A stretch of DNA of 64,000 nucleotides, from contig JAHLEZ010000022.1 in NCBI GenBank assembly GCA_020726505.1, positions 806,001-870,000 of the forward strand, written 5' to 3'. Position numbers and translations under genes: made by a program. Shown in pieces: positions 58,656 to 64,000 of the stretch. This DNA comes from Leptodontidium sp. MPI-SDFR-AT-0119. Its lineage: Eukaryota > Ascomycota > Leotiomycetes > Helotiales > Leptodontidiaceae. Position 1 is the first letter of the stretch. Every line of letters starts with the position of its first letter. The notes below the pieces were generated by a model. It had not been told where the DNA came from. It saw only the letters and a program-made list of their open reading frames with translations, and did not search any database.

Positions 58656-61600
58656 AAGAAGAGGGAATGATCGTCCTCCTTCAATGCAGCAATTAATGAA
58701 GGGTGAATCAACGATGACGTGCAACAATGTAGATGTATGTATGTGTTGAGAGAGTTCGAGATAACAAAATAAGAGTCTCGAGTAAAGTAAAGTATTGTAC
58801 CAAGCAAGCATGCCCAGTCCCTGTGACATTCATTGCTCTTCTGGGGACTGACTAACTTTTTAGATTTGAAAGGCTACTAGTTGCCATTCAATACCCCTAC
58901 CCTGCCCTGCCCTGTCCTTCCCTGTCCTTCCCTGTCCTTCCCTACTGCTACTGCTACTACTACTCCCAGCATGCATCATTATGAGCATTATCAAGCAGGA
59001 TCAGGACCAAGATGCACTGCTGACTGGTTGATGCGGGGCGTGAGGCGAGTAGGGTACGTTAGGTGGTGGGCTATGGGCGGTGGGTTCAGGTTGTGGCTGT
59101 GGCTTTTGCTTTGGCTTGGCCTCTCGCTCCTCGCTCTCACAACGTCATCGACCCGATGACGCTCACTGGGCTGGAATGCATGGGGCTAGAACTGCTGGAA
59201 TTGCCGGGATGGATGATTATTGACATGAGACGAGGAGGAAAGCGCCTCCTCAATCAATCAATACTTTTGACAATTATCATCATCTCTCCTTATTATTCCG
59301 GCGAGAGAGAGAAGTTATCAGGGTCCGGGGTCTTCCCCAATGCAGTAATCAAATAGATGTATTGCACCCGCTTCCCTCCGCTTAGAAAGATTTAAACGCT
59401 GCACGGAGAAAACGCATGTTGATGACTGATGCACGGAAGCATTGATTCTAGACCGCAACGCAACGCAGCGCAACACATTGGCTAAGCTACAATACAGCAG
59501 AGTAAAGGACGAAATGCATGCAAGCATCCAGGGACGACGGAGAACGGAAGACTAGGTAGGTGAGGTGAGGTAGTTCAACCAGAACGGCGGTGGATTGCGG
59601 AATGCGGAATGACTTCATAAGCCACTGCCACGGCCAATGCCAGCCTGGGCAAACAAGTTGAAAACAGGCAATAAAGTATGATACAGAACCAATACTCTGC
59701 AGTACGATACGGTACGGGACAAACAAGGTAACATCTCGGCAGGACATGCAAACAAGGAACCTGGAAGCAACAAATTTTCAAAAAGGGGTATGGACTTACA
59801 CCAAACATAACTCCTTGCTCGAAATAGACTTTTTTTCCTATTTCTATTTCCAATTCTTTCTCTCTTCTTCTCTTCCCTTTGTTTCTTCTCCCACCGAAAG
59901 CGTTCCCTACTGCAGCAATGACGACTTCAGCAGGTATTCTGCAGAGCCTCTCGGATACCGAACCGGTTTTGTACCGTCCAGAATGTACGGAGTATTCGAA
60001 GGAGCTATTCGTCCGACCGGCCGGATAATACCCTGCTTTTATCTGCCAAGCCGATCTCTTCTTGAATTCAACTGGTTTCAATTCGATTCGATCTCGATTA
60101 GGTATGCTTGCAGGGTTGGTGGTGTGATTTCGAGATCTACGTGATTGCCGTGTTTGGGATCAATAGAATGTAACCTTTGCTCAAGAAGGAAAAATCCATC
60201 GAACTCGTGGAGGGTATGAATTTGATAGAAGTGAAAGGGGAGTAAGGAGCTGAAGGGATTGGGGTGAGGTAACGATGTTTAGAGAGCCATTTGTGAGGAT
60301 GAGCGTGATGGAATTTGATGTGGGTTGTAGATCAGGAATTGCATTCATTTATGTAGATACCTGCAACCGTTTACTCTGAAAATTACTCTTACGTCTGCAG
60401 TTTATTCTTTCATGGTATCCAGTTGTTCCGCTGGCCAATGGTTTATGCTTAATGTCAACGGTATTAGGTCCCTTCATTCTCGTCTTCCAGCCAGTCTCGG
60501 TCCCAAACTCCATCCTCAGCACCAGCATCTCCCACTCCAACTCAAAGTTACCACCAACTCAATCACGAACACTCTCTACTTTAATCAATAAAACTTATCA
60601 TCACCAAAGGACGAGGTTATCTTTCCTCTCTCTCTGCATCCCACCAACTAAACCAAGAATACCAAGGTCCCATTTCAACATCCACTCTTTTAGAACTTAC
60701 CCCGGATATCTGCAGATCCCTCGTCACAGCTGCAGTATCCCGTCAAGGGTACGGTACCCGTTGATCACAACCTCGAACCCAAGCTATGTTTCAGAACCCA
60801 ATCGATCTGCAGTTCATCCCTCGTCACATCTCACCAGCCACGGCATCACTTGACTCCACACCCGACATCATCTCGCTGCTCCGGTCGTGCCCCCACATAA
60901 CGACCATCCGAGCCTTGGTTAACATCACGATATTCTCATTCATTTACCCTCGGATCAAAAATCCCAACGAAGGGAAAGTTTCAAAAAGCTCCTCCCGCTG
61001 TAGCTACCTAAGTCCAGACCAATACCAAACCAAACCAAACCTCTCACACACCTAGTTACCTTCAGCTTGTGCCTCGTAAACATACTTACCTACTTCTAGC
61101 CCTATCAAATAATAACCTAGACCTACCTAAACCTACATGAATATTCATCATCCAATCATTCAATCCTTCGGAGCCCACACCCGCAACCTAACCTGAGAGC
61201 GCGGAGGCTGATTTGACCCTCACTTCCTCGCTTCGCTCAACATACGTCACTTCTCAACGGCGCCTACGCCTTGCAGCCCCCCGAATCAACCGTAAATTTA
61301 CCTATAGTTTCCCAGGCACCTACGGAGCAAGGCACTCTCGTCTTGGTAGCGAGGGCACTGTATGACGCCAACGGCGCTCCGAGGTCCTCCTTATACATGC
61401 ATGGCCGTTGGAGAAAAGGCCTCGGCATTGATTTGTACTAAGATACTCTTGAAGTTGAAGTGTACTTACTTCCCCACAGTTCATCTAGATGAAAGTAAGC
61501 AGCGAACACAGCTGAAAGGAGACTTCGTACAGATGTTCGAGATAACTGCTTGTACTGTACTTTTATTTCATATTCTGTTATCACAGGCGAGGATAGTACT

Positions 61601-63302
61601 GTACCTGGGTGACATCGTTGCTTTATCCGTACTCCAACACCCCCTGCGCTAACTGTACCGGGGGTCTAGAACTCCGGACTAGACTGTCCTACTGTGATTT
61701 GTAGTTTCTCCCAAATTCTCAAGAATATTAAAAGTCACTTGCTTACCAAATACTCCCACAATCACAGCTAGATAGATGACTTTGAGGTTATAATCATCAT
61801 CATAATCCACATGATCCCTCTCTCCCCTCCTCAACGCAAGCAAGAATCCACAACATCTGCTTGAGGGTAACCTTACATTGACTCACTTCGCCCTTCTCAC
61901 CTCACCACAGTATAGCCCCGGCAGCTGTATATCCAAACCTCAAACGACCGGGTCCCAAGAACCAACCCACCAAGACAAACACGCACCCGCTAAGTCCAGA
62001 CTCCAATCACTTCATGAGCCGGCGGTATATTCTACGGCACCGAGACCACAGGACTTGTATAAACACATGCAGTTAACCTGGTTACTTACCCACTGTTCCG
62101 GACATCTCCAATGACGAAGCGAACCTAAAAGATACCAGACCTTCTCACTTACGGAGCACTCGCTCACTTCTCGAGAGTTGTCGAGAGGAGGAAGGGTGAT
62201 GTTGGTGATGTCCACCCAATACTCACCTAATACTCATTGCTAGGTTTACAGGAAATGAAGAAAGGAAGGAAGGAAACAGGATCTTTCGGATCCTCTCTTC
62301 TCCTCTCCAAGTAAACTTTTATCCCCAACTTAAGTGAGTGAGTCCAAATCGTTAACTGGGCTTTGCCTAGTGTATGTATGTAAGTAAGTACATCACCAGC
62401 TGTGGGCAGGCAAGTCACGGTCTTCTTCAACATCCAATAGATACTTCTCTCCGTGACGCATTCTGTAAGATCTTACCACATCACTGACTCTCCGAATATC
62501 TCCCCGAAATAACTATCCTCTCCCAATCCCGATCCGTAAGAAAATAAATGAAGTAGACAAGCAGACGGGCAAACAAGTAATCCCCAAGCCCTAGCTGCTC
62601 ATCAACCAAATCTAATTTCACGACATGCAACACAAGAACACGCAGACATGAAACCCCTTATTTGAGCATCTATCTCATTAACCTTTTCCCACAACGTCGC
62701 GATAGAGAGAAAGTCTCGAGATGCGGAACTGAACTACCCTACCTGGGTAAGTAAGTATCAAGACTAATTCTCCACTGAGATGTGGTTTGCCCTTCCGAGA
62801 TGAGGAAGTACTTGTACAGTAATTTAGGTGTAATTTTCGATTCTAGGGGTTACGTACGATGTGCCATAGGGGCGGGGGTGTGATTTACAACACAAGACCA
62901 TTGAGTCGGGAGCCAAGTTGTGGTTTAACTTCCAGCTGAGGGAGGAGGAAGCTGAGATGTGATGCTGTGGTGGTGTTCTGGGATCTGCCGTACTCCACCG
63001 TACGTCCAGTTTCTTTTAGTTAAGCCAAAGTTTCAACGACATCCACTTTAACCTTCGATCACTCAATTCTTAGCATCAGAACTTCTGCTTATCATCCATT
63101 AGTAATTTGGAATTATTACCACTTTTGAAACTACATTAGATGAATGAATGAAATGAATGAAAATGGATAATTTCACTTTTGAACTGCTAGAGAGAACATT
63201 ACTCCCATGCTTAACTCAGACAGCCCCCTCATGATGATGTTAGGCTTGATTTGACGCTTGAAGCTTTTGGTTGACTGGAAGTTAGCTATACCTAGCTAAG
63301 TA

Positions 63303-63330
63303 TCTCTCTCTCTCTCTTTCTCTCTCTCTT
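63303..63330. repeat. (CT)n microsatellite
   Basis: A nearly perfect CT dinucleotide tract interrupted by one TTTC. Intergenic and about 330 bp downstream of the last gene's stop. Confidence 0.85.
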
Positions 63331-63657
63331 GTTCTTTAGCAGCCAGTGCTATGTTATGTTATTCTCCCAATCTCCCTCTGACAGAGTGCGTTTCGTTTGT
63401 CTTTGACTTCCCTCTTCAGCTTCACGAGATCAAATCAATACCAATATCAATATAAGCCAGAACCTCACATTTTACGGGTATTTTGCGTTGCCTTGCCTTG
63501 CTTTGATTTTGGTTTGATTTGACTTCATTTATTCTCACTCTTCTTGATGTATGAGGGGGACTCAGTGGGCTTTTCATTCTTTCATGCCCTCTCTCTATCT
63601 ATCGTACACACACTGAATTCGCTAGAACGAGTCCTCAGAGGTTCGTGCCTCCCTATC

Positions 63658-64000
63658 CTATCCGCGTTGTCCACCACGTCCGCCATGAGCACGGCCATCG
63701 CGAGGTCCACATCCACGGCCAGCAGGGCGAACACTGGGGCGGTCGTTGAGAGGTGTACGATCGCGAATGCGACCGGCATCGTACTCCTCGCGGAATTCTG
63801 GGTCGGAGAGGATGGCCTGAGCCCCCTTGATTCTCTTCAATTCCATCCCAGTCTTCTTGACCAAGTTGGGCTTGCCGGATCCGAGCTTGGCACCGCCGAC
63901 GATAGAGTCCGGACTGTGCTCGTTCGCTGGGCAAACATGTCAGTTATCTCTGCAGTATTGCCCGATTCTTCCAATGTTGCGAAACGGACTACGTACATTT
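63658..64000 (-). CDS. C-terminal part of a J-domain-like protein with RG-rich tail (partial)
   Basis: The last exon spans 63926-63658 (stop TAG), preceded by an intron 63996-63927 (GTACGT...TTGCCCAG, CTGAC branch). Only four bases of the previous exon (64000-63997) lie in the window, so the start is missing. The exon encodes GGAKLGSGKPNLVKKTGMEL and KRIKGAQAILSDPEFREEYD. The segment from about MELKRIKGAQAILSDPEFRE resembles the last helix of a DnaJ J-domain (typically xxINxAYxVLSDPxxRxxYD), so the HPD motif would be in the exon outside. The tail after RIRDRTPLNDRPSVRPAGRG is rich in Arg-Gly and ends GGRGGQRG. The J-domain call is inference. Confidence 0.5.

Larger units (their letters stand above)
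58342..63657. other. Long gene-poor region with simple repeats
   Basis: About 5.3 kb without a supportable gene. Near the kinase it holds pentamer tracts: AGAGC at about 58435-58462, TCCTG at 58503-58521, GGGAT at 58616-58655 and CCTTCCCTGT near 58915-58944. Further on there are only short ORFs, and a CT microsatellite at 63303-63330. No tRNA, rRNA or transposon was recognised. Confidence 0.5.

Noticed and set aside
59575..60081. 168-codon minus-strand frame
   Set aside because: No recognisable domain or splice sites; mixed Cys/Tyr-rich composition typical of chance frames in this region.

Overview
The window reads as nuclear DNA of a filamentous ascomycete (Pezizomycotina). Genes carry short introns, mostly 45-200 nt, with GT(A/G)NGT donors, CTAAC/CTGAC-like branch sites and YAG acceptors. 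Recognisable proteins (Rpn11, Rpd3, Tim50, uL14, Mtc1, Srk1/Rck2-type kinase) have the lengths usual in that group. A Leotiomycetes-type origin is plausible but is only inference. No transposon ORF, CRISPR array or bacterial-style operon was seen.

Layout. 1-7858 is gene-poor: a tRNA-Asn gene at 442-600, an orphan exon-like segment, then the long leader of a MEF2/Rlm1-type MADS-box gene (7859-9780, +). 9781-12112 is intergenic and holds a 141-bp tandem duplication. An F-box-like gene (12997-12113, -) and tim50 (13622-15399, +) are divergent. 16312-18377 holds two related small secreted cysteine-rich genes, the first frameshifted. 19723-18880 (-) is an unknown two-exon gene. After about 4 kb of apparently empty sequence, rpn11 (25008-23873, -) and rpd3 (25677-28043, +) share a 668-bp promoter, followed by ribosomal protein uL14 (28880-29813, +). 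Then come a small degenerate RNase III-like protein (31288-32013, +), a small secreted protein (33438-32911, -), a seven-exon LicD/Mnn4-like gene (36212-34689, -), a cytochrome P450 (38849-40691, +), a BTB protein (42495-43830, +), a class I photolyase (44661-46577, +), a 1397-aa AT-hook nuclear protein (52006-47751, -) divergent from an Mtc1-type gene (52858-54594, +), and a Srk1/Rck2-type kinase (58341-56033, -). The last 5 kb is gene-poor and ends in the 3' part of a J-domain-like gene (<63658-64000, -).

The genes are mostly independent housekeeping loci: proteasome, chromatin, ribosome, mitochondrial import, DNA repair and stress signalling. The P450, LicD and secreted-protein genes are accessory in character, but no biosynthetic cluster is visible around the P450.

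The strongest unusual feature is the tRNA-Asn(GUU) gene. It folds into a fully paired cloverleaf only if two insertions are removed: a 28-nt intron at the canonical 37/38 site and a second 57-nt insert exactly between nucleotides 53 and 54 of the T-arm. The second insert has the marks of a spliceosomal intron (GTATGT...TACTAAT...AACAG).
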